Shown: piece after piece, positions 17,134 through 27,025 of the stretch
How positions within the stretch are numbered: position 1 is the stretch's first letter
Layout: every line of letters begins with the position of its first letter
NCBI GenBank assembly: GCA_001307505.2
Contig: CP040925.1
Location: 62,001 to 126,000 of the forward strand
DNA: 64,000 nt
Origin: Candidatus Phytoplasma australasiaticum subsp. taiwanense
GTDB taxonomy: Bacteria; Bacillota_I; Bacilli_A; Acholeplasmatales; Acholeplasmataceae
Direction: 5' to 3'
Program-made: the position numbers and the translations under genes
The notes under the pieces: generated by a model
What the model was told of the DNA's origin: nothing
The model's input: the letters and a program-made list of their open reading frames with translations, nothing else
Databases searched by the model: none

Positions 17134-19890
17134 ATGAATTCTTTGTTTTATAATTCTGAAATATCATTATTAGTAGAAGAGTTACAAACTAATTTAAAAA
17201 CAGGATTGACAGAACAACAAGTTCAATCTAGATTAATCGAACATGGTTTGAATACATTGTTCAAGCCCAAACCTAAGTCTTTAATAAAAAAATTTTTAAA
17301 TCAATTTAATAATTTTTTTATATATATTTTATTAACATCAGCGTTTATTACTTTAATTATAGGTATTTTAAATCGTCATCAAGAAGAATTGTATGAAGGT
17401 ATTTTAATTTTTTTAATTATATTAGGTAATGCTATTTTTGGTGTTTTTCATGAGTATCAAAAAGATAAATCTTTTGATATTATTACCCAAACTACTAAAA
17501 TATATGTCAAAGTTTTACGAGAATCTAATATAAAATCCGTTGTTAGTGATCATTTAGTTCCAGGAGATATTATTTTTTTAGATAAAGGAGATATAGTTCC
17601 TGCTGATTTACGTCTATTAACTTCTAATAATTTACAAGTGGATGAAGCCATTTTAACAGGTGAATCAAATTCAGTTACTAAAAATACTAACGTTCAAGTT
17701 ATTGATTCAAATTTATTAAATAATAAAAATTTGTTATTTATGAATACTGTTATAATTAATGGAAATGCCCAAGCTGTAGTTATTAATACAGGAATGAGAA
17801 CGCAAATAGGTCGTATTACTAAATTGTCTCAAACAGTTAAAAAAGAAAAAACAGTTTTAGAATTTTATTTACAAAGATTAACTAAAATTTTGAGTTTTAT
17901 TATTTTTATTTTGATTTTTATAAATTTTCTTTTTAATATTTTAAAATATTATTTATTTTTCAATAGTTTGAATTGGAATATTATAAGTAGTTATTTATTA
18001 TCTTCCATTGCTTTAATTGTGGCTGTTATTCCTGAAGGTTTATTAGCTATTATGACTATTATTTTTGCTTTTGGAGTAAAAAAAATTGCTAAATCCAATG
18101 CTATTGTTAAAAGTTTAAAAACATTAGAACGTTTGGGAGCTATTAATGTTATTTGTACAGATAAAACAGGAACACTTACTCAAAATAAATTATTAATTAA
18201 ATTTTTATATGTTTATTCAAATCACTTTAATATTGATTATTCTAGTCAATTAATTCCTGATAATTTAATTTCTAATTATCAACAATTAATTAATTATGGT
18301 ATTTTATGTAATAGTATTGCTCAACATGATAATGAAAAAAATATTTCTTGTTTTGATTTATTAGATTCTGTAGATCGTTCTTTTTTGGAATTAGCTAAAT
18401 TTTTAAATATTGATATTAATGTATTACGAAAACAATATAAATTAATTAAAATGTTTCCTTTTGATGACGAGTTCAAATTAATGATTACTATATATAAAGA
18501 TAAAAATAAATATTTTACTATTGTTAAAGGTGCTGGTGAAATTTTATTGGATTTATCATATTATATTTGTATTAATAATACAAAAAATAATGTTATTAAA
18601 AATGCAAAATATAAAGACGAATTTGAATTTCAATTAAATAAACAAGCTAAAATAGGTTATAAAATATTAGGAGTCGCTTATACAAATTTTTTTGATTCTC
18701 AGTTTTTATCTGATAATATTTCTGTTAAAGAAATTTTATATATTTTACGTCGAAATCTTATTTTAGTGGGATTAACAGGTATCGAAGATCCTTTAAAATT
18801 GGAAGTTTTCCAGTCTATTCAGGAATGTCATAACTCTAATATTCAAACTATTATGATTACAGGTGATAATCGTTATACAGCTATCAAAGTAGCTAATAAA
18901 TTAAACATTTTAAATAAAAAAACAGATTTAGTAATCGATGGATCTGAATTAGATAAATTAGATGAAAAAAAATTATTACAAAATTTGACGAATATTAAAG
19001 TTTATGCTCGTACTATTCCGGAACATAAATTAAAAATTGTTCGAGCTTGGCAGAAATTAGGTTATGTAGTTGCTATGATTGGTGATGGTGTTAATGATGT
19101 GCCTAGTATCAAACAAGCTGATGTAGGATTGGCTATGGGTTTGAATGGTACTGAAATTACTAAACAAAGCGCTGATATTGTTTTGATGGATGATAATTTT
19201 AATACTATTGTAACATCTATTAAAGAAGGGCAAAATGTTTTTGTTAATATTCGTAAAAGTTTAATGTTTTTATTAAGTTGTAATATGGGAGAAATTTGTC
19301 TTATATTATTTAATAGTTTATTGGGATTTTTTTGTTTTCCTTTGGATTTTGTTATTTTAAATACTTTACAAATACTTTGGATTAATTTAGTTACTGATTC
19401 TTTAGTGGCTTTAGCTTTAGGTATGGAGCCGCCTGAGACTAATATGATAAATAATTCCATGGTTAAAAAAGACATTAATTTTTTAAATAAAGCGTCATTG
19501 TATAAAATTTGTTTCGAAGGTTTGATGTTGGGCGTTATTGTTTTTGGTTCTGCTATTTTAGGATATTATATACATGATGTCGATAATGCTAAATATGCTC
19601 AAACTTTTGCTTTTATGGTTTTGGCTTTTTCACAATTATTTCATGCTTGGAATTTTAGAAGTTTATCAGAATCTATTTTTTCTCTTAAAACAAAAAATCC
19701 GATTTTTATTATTTATTTTATAATAAGTTTTTTAGTGCAATTAATTATTTTATTTATTCCTATTTGCCAAAAATATTTTAATTTGGCTAATTTATCGTTT
19801 TGGGATATTAATATAATTATGTTTTTGTCTTTTATCCCTATATTTATTATTGAATTGTATAAAAAATATTTGAAGTATAAATTGATTTAA
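17134..19890 (+). CDS. Cation-transporting P-type ATPase (P2, calcium-type)
   Basis: The 918-residue protein has the full P2-ATPase plan: N-terminal cation_ATPase_N region, paired helices near 58-105, the actuator motif TGES (about 176), PEGLLAIMTI in helix 4 as in calcium pumps, the phosphorylated Asp in CTDKTGTLTQNK (about 341), the hinge motif GDGVNDVPSIKQADVGLAMG (about 650), and six C-terminal helices. The helix 4 PEGL sequence favours Ca2+ or a related divalent cation; substrate is inference. AGAAGG precedes the ATG. A second, different P-type ATPase is at 58626. Confidence 0.92.
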   Translation: MNSLFYNSEISLLVEELQTNLKTGLTEQQVQSRLIEHGLNTLFKPKPKSLIKKFLNQFNNFFIYILLTSAFITLIIGILNRHQEELYEGILIFLIILGNAIFGVFHEYQKDKSFDIITQTTKIYVKVLRESNIKSVVSDHLVPGDIIFLDKGDIVPADLRLLTSNNLQVDEAILTGESNSVTKNTNVQVIDSNLLNNKNLLFMNTVIINGNAQAVVINTGMRTQIGRITKLSQTVKKEKTVLEFYLQRLTKILSFIIFILIFINFLFNILKYYLFFNSLNWNIISSYLLSSIALIVAVIPEGLLAIMTIIFAFGVKKIAKSNAIVKSLKTLERLGAINVICTDKTGTLTQNKLLIKFLYVYSNHFNIDYSSQLIPDNLISNYQQLINYGILCNSIAQHDNEKNISCFDLLDSVDRSFLELAKFLNIDINVLRKQYKLIKMFPFDDEFKLMITIYKDKNKYFTIVKGAGEILLDLSYYICINNTKNNVIKNAKYKDEFEFQLNKQAKIGYKILGVAYTNFFDSQFLSDNISVKEILYILRRNLILVGLTGIEDPLKLEVFQSIQECHNSNIQTIMITGDNRYTAIKVANKLNILNKKTDLVIDGSELDKLDEKKLLQNLTNIKVYARTIPEHKLKIVRAWQKLGYVVAMIGDGVNDVPSIKQADVGLAMGLNGTEITKQSADIVLMDDNFNTIVTSIKEGQNVFVNIRKSLMFLLSCNMGEICLILFNSLLGFFCFPLDFVILNTLQILWINLVTDSLVALALGMEPPETNMINNSMVKKDINFLNKASLYKICFEGLMLGVIVFGSAILGYYIHDVDNAKYAQTFAFMVLAFSQLFHAWNFRSLSESIFSLKTKNPIFIIYFIISFLVQLIILFIPICQKYFNLANLSFWDINIIMFLSFIPIFIIELYKKYLKYKLI

Positions 19891-20010
19891 TATTTTTTGT
19901 ATTTTTATTGTATTGGTTAAATTTTAATAATTTTTGAAAACATTTTAAAATTATTATTAATTATTTTTTTAGTTTTTATTGATTTTTGGTAATTTTTGTT
20001 ATTTTTGATG

Positions 20011-21340
20011 GGGCGCCAAAGAGTCCTAAATTTCCTACTATTTAACCAATAGTCAGGGCCGATAAACCTTGAAAGGAGATGGTCGGTTTAGTAAACGAAA
20101 GAATACTGAATTATAGCAGACCATAAAAGCGGGTTGTGACGAAAGCAAATTAGTCAAGATGACTCCGCCACCGAATAATTCGATGGAGAAGCCTGTAATG
20201 GCCTAAGAAGGAAAATGGATGTAATTAATGAACCTATCTGTAAGTTGCTTGACCCAGATAGTCCGGAATCTATCGATATTTATATTTTGTATTGGATAGT
20301 TTATCAGATAAAGGAAACCTGGAATCAGCCTCTTAACGAGGATACTTCCCCTAAAGAATTAAGGTAGAATTTTAGTGTAACTTGGAGAATCCTAAAACTA
20401 AGTAATTAAATTTACTAATCCGGAAATAAAAGTCTGGATGGTCAAGGATAAAACATCTTTTTAGTAGTCGTAAGGGTAAACCTAGATGTGGAATAATCTA
20501 GTTAATCGTCTTATCAAGAAGAAGGTTAATCACCCTTATAGGGCGAAAGAACAAAGTAATTTACTAGTTATTCAATGGTATCAGGAAAAGGGGTTGATAT
20601 ATTATGTCAACAACAGTTTCACCAGAAACTAAACTTTTACAAACATTGAATAGAATTCAAAATTGTTCATCAAATGGTTACTCTCTAAAAAGAGAGCTGC
20701 AACAAGGAATGAATAACTTTTATAACACGTTAACAGCATTCAATAGAATCGCCGCTAACAAAGGGGCGGGTACACCTGGAATTGACAATAAAACCATCGA
20801 TGGAATCAATCTGGAAAGATTAAAAAGATACTATCGGGAATACGTCAATAATGGTTACCACCCAAAACCAGTCAAAAAAATCTTCATTCCTAAAGATAAT
20901 AAAAAAACCCGACCTTTGGGCATACCGACCATCAAGGATAGATTGATGCAAAAATGCCTGGAACAACTCTTAACTTCCTATTTCGAAAATATCTTCTCAG
21001 AATGGAGCTTTGGATTTAGAACCAAAAAATCTTGCCATGATGCTATCAAACGCGTCAAACAAAGATTTAAAGGAATAGATTATATTATCAAAATCGACTT
21101 AAAAGGTTACTTTGATACCATTAATCATGAGATTCTGATGAGAACCTTCAATCAGTTCATCAAAAAGCATAAAACGCTCTCAAACATTAACAAATGGTTG
21201 AAAGCCGGTTTCATGAAAGATGGCATCAAATATGAATCTTTATCAGGCTCTCCTCAAGGAGGAATTATTTCTCCTTTGTTGGCGAATGTATATTTATATA
21301 TAAAGAAATTTTTTCAGAATAATTTTAAAGAATGGGGCAT
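20011..21340 (+). mobile_element. Truncated group II intron carrying a broken reverse transcriptase
   Basis: Starts with GGGCGCC and a domain I close to that of the RNase HIII intron: GGCCTAAGAAGG, the AAGGTAGA...TTTAGTGTAACTTGGAGAATCC block, and GGGCGAAAGAAC at the end of domain III are all shared. An RT frame begins at 20604 in domain IV. The right end is missing: no domain V or VI follows, and the sequence runs into the signal peptidase gene near 21300-21340. It cannot splice. It is inserted between genes, so no host frame is broken on the left. The right limit given is approximate. Confidence 0.85.
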
Positions 21341-21356
21341 AATGGTGATTTTATAA
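20604..21356 (+). pseudogene. ltrA: Group II intron reverse transcriptase/maturase, C-terminally truncated
   Basis: About 230 residues of a group II RT. RT0-RT1 (KPVKKIFIPKDNKKTRPLGIP), RT2 (FSEWSFGFRTKKSCHDAI), RT3 with the first catalytic Asp (IIKIDLKGYFDTINHEIL) and RT4 (LSGSPQGGIISPLLANVYL) are clear. The frame then drifts (YIKKFFQNNFKEWGIMVIL) and stops, so the YADD box, thumb/maturase domain X and DNA-binding and endonuclease parts are absent. It cannot be an active RT or maturase. The codon use is less AT-biased than neighbours, in keeping with a mobile element. The stop overlaps the first base of the signal peptidase ATG. Confidence 0.9.
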
Positions 21357-21928
21357 TGGGCTTTATAAAATATAAAAGGTATTTTAGGTTAAGTATAATT
21401 AGAAATATTATTTATTATTTTTTTAATCTATTTTTATTTTTTTTAGTTATATTTTTATTATGTAATTTAATTTTAGATAAAGAAAATACTACTAAAATTT
21501 TTCGTTTTAATTTTTCTCGAGTATCTAGTGATAGCATGTTACCTAAAATGCGTGTTGATGATATAGTTTTTTTTACTTTATTAGATGAAGATAAATGTAA
21601 ACTTTTAAAAACAAGTAATCCCGGAAAATTAGATGGAGATATAATTATATTCAAAGCAGATTCTTCTGAATTTGCTTATTTAAAAGATAGTTTTATTATT
21701 CATAGAGTAGTTTTTAATAATACTCAAGAAAAATATGTCACTACGAAGGGTGATAATAATTCTTTTGTTCAAAAATTTGAAGAAAAAATTCCTTATCATA
21801 ATATTTTTTATAAATATTCTTTTAAAATTCCTTATGAAATAACTTATATACTAATATGGAGTATGATTTTATTATTATTTTACTTTATTATTTTCGATGA
21901 ATCTTCATCTAATGATAATTTAGTTTAA
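21356..21928 (+). CDS. Signal peptidase I, SipW/ER-like type
   Basis: Cleaves signal peptides of exported proteins at the outer face of the membrane. The protein has an N-terminal helix (about 12-40), SRVSSDSMLPKM with the nucleophilic Ser, then IIHRVVF and TKGDNN, and a C-terminal helix at about 160-182. His (in IIHRV) in place of the usual Lys is the mark of the S26B, SipW/eukaryotic-type group. I take the start at 21356; an ATG at 21332 is in frame but lies in truncated intron sequence. The intron deletion has brought the RT fragment directly up to this gene. Confidence 0.85.
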   Translation: MGFIKYKRYFRLSIIRNIIYYFFNLFLFFLVIFLLCNLILDKENTTKIFRFNFSRVSSDSMLPKMRVDDIVFFTLLDEDKCKLLKTSNPGKLDGDIIIFKADSSEFAYLKDSFIIHRVVFNNTQEKYVTTKGDNNSFVQKFEEKIPYHNIFYKYSFKIPYEITYILIWSMILLLFYFIIFDESSSNDNLV

Positions 21929-21979
21929 AACTTTAATTAGCTATTTTAGATTATTATTTTATTAAAAGGTTTATTATAT

Positions 21980-22654
21980 ATGGGTGATAATATTATTTTT
22001 CCTAATATAAATTGGGAATATATTCTCAAAAAAGAACAACAAAAAGAGTATTTTATTAAAATAAAAAAATTTTTAATAACTCAATATAAATTGGGTAAGA
22101 AAATTTTGCCACATCCAAAAAATCTTTTTAATGCGTTTAAGTGTACTCCTTGGGACAAAGTAAAAGTTGTTATTTTAGGTCAGGATCCTTATCCTGGACC
22201 TAATCAAGCTCACGGTTTAGCTTTTAGCACTTTATCTTCGGATACTCCTAAAAGTTTAAAGAATATTTTTATTGAGTTACAAAATGATTTATCCATTAAA
22301 GCTTCTACGAATCAATTATTTTCTTGGGCTTATGAAGGGGTATTATTATTGAATACTATTTTAACTGTTGAAGAAGGTTTTTCTTTAAGTCATAAAAATA
22401 TTGGTTGGCATATTTTTACTATTAATATATTTAATTATTTGTCTTTTAAAAAAAATATTGTTTATATTTTGTGGGGGAAACAAGCTCAAGATTATAAAAG
22501 TTATCTAAATATTAAAGATAATTTGATTATTGAAAGTAGTCATCCTTCACCACTTTCGGTTTATCGAGGTTTTTTTGGTTCTAAGCCATTTTCTCGTGCT
22601 AATGAATATTTAAAATATCATCAAAAAAAACCTATTAATTGGGATGTGCGCTGA
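21980..22654 (+). CDS. ung: Uracil-DNA glycosylase, stop supplied by intron sequence
   Basis: Removes uracil from DNA. GQDPYPGPNQAHGLAFS (catalytic Asp), LLLNTILTVEEG and SSHPSPLSVYRGFFGSKPFS are all present; 224 residues is typical. The end KPINWD matches the usual UNG C-terminus (PINWxL). The last two codons and stop, Val-Arg-TGA, are the GTGCGC-TGA start of a degenerate group II intron at 22646, so the insertion replaced only the extreme tail. AAAAGG precedes the ATG. Confidence 0.94.
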   Translation: MGDNIIFPNINWEYILKKEQQKEYFIKIKKFLITQYKLGKKILPHPKNLFNAFKCTPWDKVKVVILGQDPYPGPNQAHGLAFSTLSSDTPKSLKNIFIELQNDLSIKASTNQLFSWAYEGVLLLNTILTVEEGFSLSHKNIGWHIFTINIFNYLSFKKNIVYILWGKQAQDYKSYLNIKDNLIIESSHPSPLSVYRGFFGSKPFSRANEYLKYHQKKPINWDVR

Positions 22655-23240
22655 AGAGGTTTAAATATTGTGTGATTTCCCCAATATCCAGAGAAGATAA
22701 ATCCTGAAACGATACGGTCAGTAGGTTAAATTAAAGAATGACTAATTACAACAGCAGACCATAAAAGCGGATTGAGATGAAAGCCAATTAGTGTCAATAT
22801 GACACTCGCCACCAAATAATTCCATGGAGAAGCCTGAAAGGGCCTAAGAAGAAAAATTGATGTAAAAATAGCTTCACTTGTTCTGTAAGTTGCTTTAATC
22901 GGATATATGGATAAAGTATTTAGTAGTTTATCATGTAAAGAAAATCTGGCATCAGCCTCTCAAAAGGAAGGTAATTCATTTAAAGAATTAAGGTAGAAAT
23001 TTAGAGTAACTTGGGAAATCCGAAAACCAAGTAATTAAATTTATCCGTATCTACATTACTAGTAACAAGTGGCTGATAAAAAATGAAAATGTCATTCTAT
23101 CTCTGGTATTTTGTTAATGAAAAAAACCTGGAATCTTACCACTTTTCAAGAAATACAATATTACTTATTAGTAGTTACTTCGCTTAATAAATTAATTTAG
23201 ATATTTGTTTGTAAGGTTTTATAGGGGAGTGTTTAGTAAG
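22646..23240 (+). mobile_element. Degenerate group II intron remnant at the end of ung
   Basis: Begins GTGCGCTGAAGAGGTTTAAAT at the last ung codons, alignable with the start of the RNase HIII intron (GGGCGCCAAAGAGGCCTAAAT). Domain I pieces such as AAGCCTGAAAGGGCCTAAGAAG and TTTAGAGTAACTTGGGAAATCC are recognisable. The middle is scrambled and I cannot find a domain V hairpin; GGTTTTATAGGGGAGTGTTTAGTAA near 23213 may be its eroded tail. It is a dead copy. The right end is approximate. Confidence 0.75.
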
Positions 23241-23381
23241 AATATATACAATTAAAAACTAATTTTGTTTTTTAAACGTAAATAATCTATTTTTATCATA
23301 GGATTAAAAGGATTATTAATATTTTATAATTATTTGGTTCATAACAATAAATTTAACGGAATAAAAGGAGTTTTTTAATTA

Positions 23382-23803
23382 ATGAGAGAAAATTTTCAAA
23401 ATTATATCGATTATGTTGGAGCTGATGAATCAGGTAAAGGCGATGTGTTCGGACCTATAGTAGTTGGTATAGTTTATATAAGAAATGAATTAGTAGATTT
23501 TTTATTGCGAAATAATGTTAAAGATTCAAAATTATTAAGTAAAAATGCTATTTTTAAAATAGCTCCTTTTTTAATGAAACATATTGATTATGATTTTGAA
23601 ATTTTACAACCTTTTGATTATAATAATTTAATTAAGAAAAAATTCAATCTTAATCATATACTTGCTTGTTTATATAATAAATTAATTTTAAGATTTTGTA
23701 ATAATTTAAAATTTTCATCTTCAGTGATTATCGATCAATTTGCTACTGAATCTTGTTATTTTAATTATTTAAAAACGGAATCGAAGGTTTATCATTCTAT
23801 TAT
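23382..23803 (+). CDS. rnhC: Ribonuclease HIII, exon 1 of 2
   Basis: Removes RNA from RNA-DNA hybrids. YVGADESGKGDVFGPIVVGIVYI is the type-III signature with catalytic Asp-Glu, and SSVIIDQFA carries a further conserved Asp. AAAAGGAG precedes the ATG. The exon ends at ...CATTCTATTAT, leaving two bases of a codon, where a group II intron starts with GGGCGCC. Unspliced reading adds GAKEA and stops at 23822. With exon 2 the protein has 223 residues, so it lacks the N-terminal TBP-like domain of Bacillus RNase HIII. Confidence 0.88.
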
Positions 23804-24554
23804 GGGCGCCAAAGAGGCCTAAATATCGTGTGATTTAACCAATCACCAGTGCGATAAACACTGAAAGGCTAAGAACGGTTCTTTAAAGGAAACAATAAAG
23901 AATTACAGCAGTTCTTAAAAGCGGTTTGCGATGAAGTAGTTAGTCAAGAAGATACCGCCACCGAATGATTTTAAGGATAAGCCTGAAAGGGCCTAAGAAG
24001 CTAAGAAGATGTAATTTGATAACCTGTCTCGTAAACTACTATAAACGAGCAGTCCAGAGACTATCAACCTAAAATAATTGGGCTGGATAGTTTATCAATT
24101 AAAAACCTGGAATCTCACCATTAGTAAAATGGTTAATTCACCTAAGGAATCAAGGTTGATATTTAGAGTAACTTGGAGAATCCTAAAAGCTAGTTATTAA
24201 ATTAACTAATAATGAAATAAAAGTCATTAGGCTCAAGGATAAAGCGACTTTTTAGTAGTCGGAGGAGTAAAACTTAATTTGGAATAATTAAGTTAATCGC
24301 CCTCCCAAGATGAAGGTTAACGACCTTTATAGGGCGAAAGAAGTCAGTAATTTATTGTGCAATATCATAAAGTGTTACAGGACGATTATAATCAACAACT
24401 AACCAGTGGTGACATTAAGTTAGTCTTCGTAAGAAGGTAAATTATGGCAAGCCGGATGCTTGGAAACTTGCTTGTCCGGTTTAGAGGGGGGCTGTTTGTA
24501 ATAGATATCAAAAATACCAATTTTGATATTGAAACGCAAATATTCTATCTCTAT
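23804..24554 (+). mobile_element. Group II intron without ORF in the RNase HIII gene
   Basis: 751 bases from GGGCGCC to CTCTAT. Domain V at about 24449-24482 has AGCCGGATGC and a GAAA loop with the partner strand GCTTGTCCGG, then TTTAGAGGGGGGC and domain VI ending ATTCTATCTCTAT. Removing it joins AT to A and gives SIIFKTKAESKFLCVAAASI, in frame. A loop at about 24067-24080 has ATAAT (24074-24078), which can pair with the last exon bases ATTAT, a weaker EBS1 match than in the tRNA introns. It is a close relative of the dead copy at 31780. Confidence 0.9.
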
Positions 24555-24804
24555 ATTTAAAACTAAAGCTGAATCTAAATTTTTATGTGTAGCTGCTGCT
24601 TCTATTATTGCTCGTTATTTATTCTTACAAGAGATAGAAAAATTAGGGAAAGATAATAATTTAAAATTAATTTTAGGAGCTTCTGATTTAGTCAATCAAC
24701 AAATTAAATTAATTTATGAAAAATATGGTTTATCAATTTTTTATAAAATTGCTAAGATTAATTTTAAAAATATTAGTAAGAACAAATTGTTTCATTTATC
24801 TTAA
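24555..24804 (+). CDS. rnhC: Ribonuclease HIII, exon 2 of 2
   Basis: Begins with the A that completes an Ile codon, then FKTKAESKFLCVAAASIIARYLFLQEIEKLG, the conserved C-terminal motif of RNase HIII (normally TKAESxxLAVAAASIIAR). The downstream part ends YKIAKINFKNISK. Exon 1 (422) plus exon 2 (250) is 672 bases, 223 codons plus stop. A methionine-initiated frame exists from 24523, inside domain VI, but has no ribosome-binding site, so expression should depend on splicing. Confidence 0.88.
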
Positions 24805-24887
24805 ATTTAAAATTGAATTTGATGGATAATTTTTAAACCTATTATTTTGAATTAAAATTTTTATAAAAAAAAGGAAAAAATTTAAAT

Positions 24888-25307
24888 ATGCATAGTATTT
24901 TTTCTAAAATAGTTGATAAACAAATACCGAGTTATATTATTTATGAAGATGATTTGGTGATGGCTTTTTTAGATATTTCTCAAGTTACTCGTGGTCACAC
25001 TTTGGTTATTACTAAAAAAGTTTATGCCGATATTCAAGATGTGCCACAAGATGTTTTTTTACATTTATTCAAAATAGTTTACCAAATTAGTCACGTATTG
25101 ATTAAAGCTTTTAAAGCTTCTGGTTTAAATTTAATAAATAATAATGGATCAGTGGCTGGGCAAACTATTTTTCATTATCATGTTCATATAATTCCGCGTT
25201 TTTCTAAGGATGAAATATATGTCAAATTACTAGATAATTCTTCTTATTTAAGGGAACAAGATTATAAAACGATTTTAAAACAAATAATTGATTATAATTG
25301 TAATTGA
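24888..25307 (+). CDS. hinT: HIT-family purine nucleoside phosphoramidase-like protein
   Basis: The 139-residue protein has the histidine triad HYHVHIIPRF near residue 103, with IVDKQIPSYIIYEDDLVMAFLDISQVTRGHTLVI at the N-terminus, as in HinT/Hit proteins. It likely hydrolyses aminoacyl- or nucleoside-AMP esters; the true substrate is unknown. AAAAAAAGGAAAA lies upstream. It is separated from RNase HIII by about 80 bases and faces ruvB on the other strand. Confidence 0.93.
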   Translation: MHSIFSKIVDKQIPSYIIYEDDLVMAFLDISQVTRGHTLVITKKVYADIQDVPQDVFLHLFKIVYQISHVLIKAFKASGLNLINNNGSVAGQTIFHYHVHIIPRFSKDEIYVKLLDNSSYLREQDYKTILKQIIDYNCN

Positions 25308-25454
25308 TTATAAAAAAATTAAAAAAATTTTTAATTTATTTAAGGAGTGGTTAATAATTTATTAAAAATATTCATAATTTTAATAATGATATTGAATATC
25401 TTTTACAACGAATTTATTTCAATTTGATTAACAAAATAAGATTATATTAAGAAA

Positions 25455-26456
25455 TCATATTGATTTTCGATTTAATTTATTTAGTAATTTAATAGTTAAA
25501 TTAGTTGCTATACGACCTTTTGGTGTTCTTTTTATATAGCCTTTTTGTATCAAATAAGGTTCATAAACTTCTTCTATAGTAAAAATTTCTTCTCCTAAAG
25601 TAGCGGCTAAATTTTTAATTCCTACAGGGCCACCATTAAATTTAAATACTAAATTATTTAAATAATTATAATCTGTTTCATTTAATCCATTTTCATCAAT
25701 TTTTAATTTTTTTAATGTTTCTAGTGTTATTTGATGAGTAATTACTTTATTAGAATATATTTCTGCAAAATCACGCGTTCTACGAAACAAACGATTAGCT
25801 ATTCTAGGTGTTCCTCGACTGCGCTTTACTAATTCTGTTAATGCTTCTTCTTCTATATAGTTATTATAAACTTTAGCTGTTCTTTGCAGAATAGTTTTTA
25901 ATTCTGATTCTTTATAATAATCTAATTTTAAAGTTAAACCAAATCGATCTCTTAGTGGAAAAGAGATATGTCCAAATTTGGTAGTTGCCCCTATTAAAGA
26001 AAAAGCTGATAATTTAATTCTAATAGTTCTCCTATCATAATCTTTACCAATAACAATATCTAAAGCATAATCTTCCATAGCAGAATATAGTATTTCTTCT
26101 ACTGTTTTTGGTAATCGATGAATTTCGTCAATAAATAAAATCTCTCCCGTTTGTAAGCTACTTAAAATAGCAGATAAATCTCCAGCTTTTTCTAAAATAG
26201 CCCCATTAGTAATTTTAATATTTGTCTTTAATTCATTAGCGATAATACGTGCTAAAGTAGTTTTCCCTAAACCTGGAGGTCCATAGAATAAAAGATGATC
26301 TAAAGTTTCTTTTCGTTTACGTGAAGCTTGTATATAAATATTTAAAATATGTTTAATATCTTCTTGTCCTGCATATTCTTGTAATGTTTGAGGTCTTAAT
26401 AAGGTATCTTCGTTTTTGTTTTTTGGGTCTTTTTTATTTTTTAATATTTTTTCCAT
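25455..26456 (-). CDS. ruvB: Holliday junction branch-migration ATPase RuvB
   Basis: Drives branch migration as a hexameric ring with RuvA. LRPQTLQEYAGQEDIK, Walker A YGPPGLGKTTLARIIA, Walker B LFIDEIHRL, sensor IGATTKFG and the arginine-finger region PLRDRFGLTLKLD are present. The C-terminal winged helix ends IQKGYIKRTPKGR. It has 333 residues, typical length. It lies 8 bases after ruvA on the minus strand. No ruvC is nearby. Some reduced phytoplasma genomes lack ruvAB, so its presence shows this genome kept part of its recombination apparatus. Confidence 0.96.
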   Translation of the reverse strand: MEKILKNKKDPKNKNEDTLLRPQTLQEYAGQEDIKHILNIYIQASRKRKETLDHLLFYGPPGLGKTTLARIIANELKTNIKITNGAILEKAGDLSAILSSLQTGEILFIDEIHRLPKTVEEILYSAMEDYALDIVIGKDYDRRTIRIKLSAFSLIGATTKFGHISFPLRDRFGLTLKLDYYKESELKTILQRTAKVYNNYIEEEALTELVKRSRGTPRIANRLFRRTRDFAEIYSNKVITHQITLETLKKLKIDENGLNETDYNYLNNLVFKFNGGPVGIKNLAATLGEEIFTIEEVYEPYLIQKGYIKRTPKGRIATNLTIKLLNKLNRKSI

Positions 26457-26464
26457 TTGAATTC

Positions 26465-27025
26465 CTATTTTTTTAATAATAATTGTAAAGATTCTTTAAT
26501 CATAAATTCAATATCTTTTTCTGTATTAATTTTATTAATAATAGTATTAATTTGTTTTATGTCAAAACCTAAATTTAATAAAGCATTTTGAACATCTTTT
26601 TGTTTAGGATTTAATATATAATTTGTTTTTTTATTTTTATTTTTAGTATTTAGGTACCAAATAATTTGTTGTGCTGTTTTATCACCAATGCCGGGAAATT
26701 GTTTTAAAAAATTTATATCATCGGTTTCAATAGCTATTTTAATTTCTGGAAATAATTCTGTTTGTGTAAGAGAAATAGCTATTTTGGGACCTATACCTGG
26801 AATAGTAATTATTTGTTTAAAAAAATTTAATAAGTTAACATCTGTAAAACCATATAAATAACGTATATTTTCTTTGATATATAGATAAGTAAATAATTTT
26901 ACTTTTTGATTTATTTTAAATAAATAAGGGTTGTAAAAACCTATTTCATAACCTATACCATTATTTTCAATAATTATGCTATTATTATTTATTAACTTAA
27001 TTAAACCTATAATATAGTAATACAT
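26465..27025 (-). CDS. ruvA: Holliday junction DNA-binding protein RuvA
   Basis: Tetramer that holds the four-way junction for RuvB. The 186-residue protein shows the OB-fold start MYYYIIGLIKLINNNSIII, the two helix-hairpin-helix motifs (IPGIGPKIAISL and FPGIGDKTAQQIIW) and the C-terminal domain III. AAAAGGAGC precedes the ATG on the minus strand. It is the first gene of a ruvAB operon transcribed away from rpsP. Confidence 0.94.
   Translation of the reverse strand: MYYYIIGLIKLINNNSIIIENNGIGYEIGFYNPYLFKINQKVKLFTYLYIKENIRYLYGFTDVNLLNFFKQIITIPGIGPKIAISLTQTELFPEIKIAIETDDINFLKQFPGIGDKTAQQIIWYLNTKNKNKKTNYILNPKQKDVQNALLNLGFDIKQINTIINKINTEKDIEFMIKESLQLLLKK

Noticed and set aside
19062-19475. Minus-strand 137-codon frame inside the P-type ATPase
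   Set aside because: Antisense shadow of a conserved gene; no likeness to any family.
20011-21340. An EBS1/IBS1 match for the RT-carrying copy
   Set aside because: The loop in the position equivalent to EBS1 (about ATATTTTG) does not pair with the bases before 20011, so I make no claim about its target.
20604-21356. An active intron-encoded RT/maturase
   Set aside because: The YADD catalytic box and domain X are missing, and the intron lacks domains V and VI.
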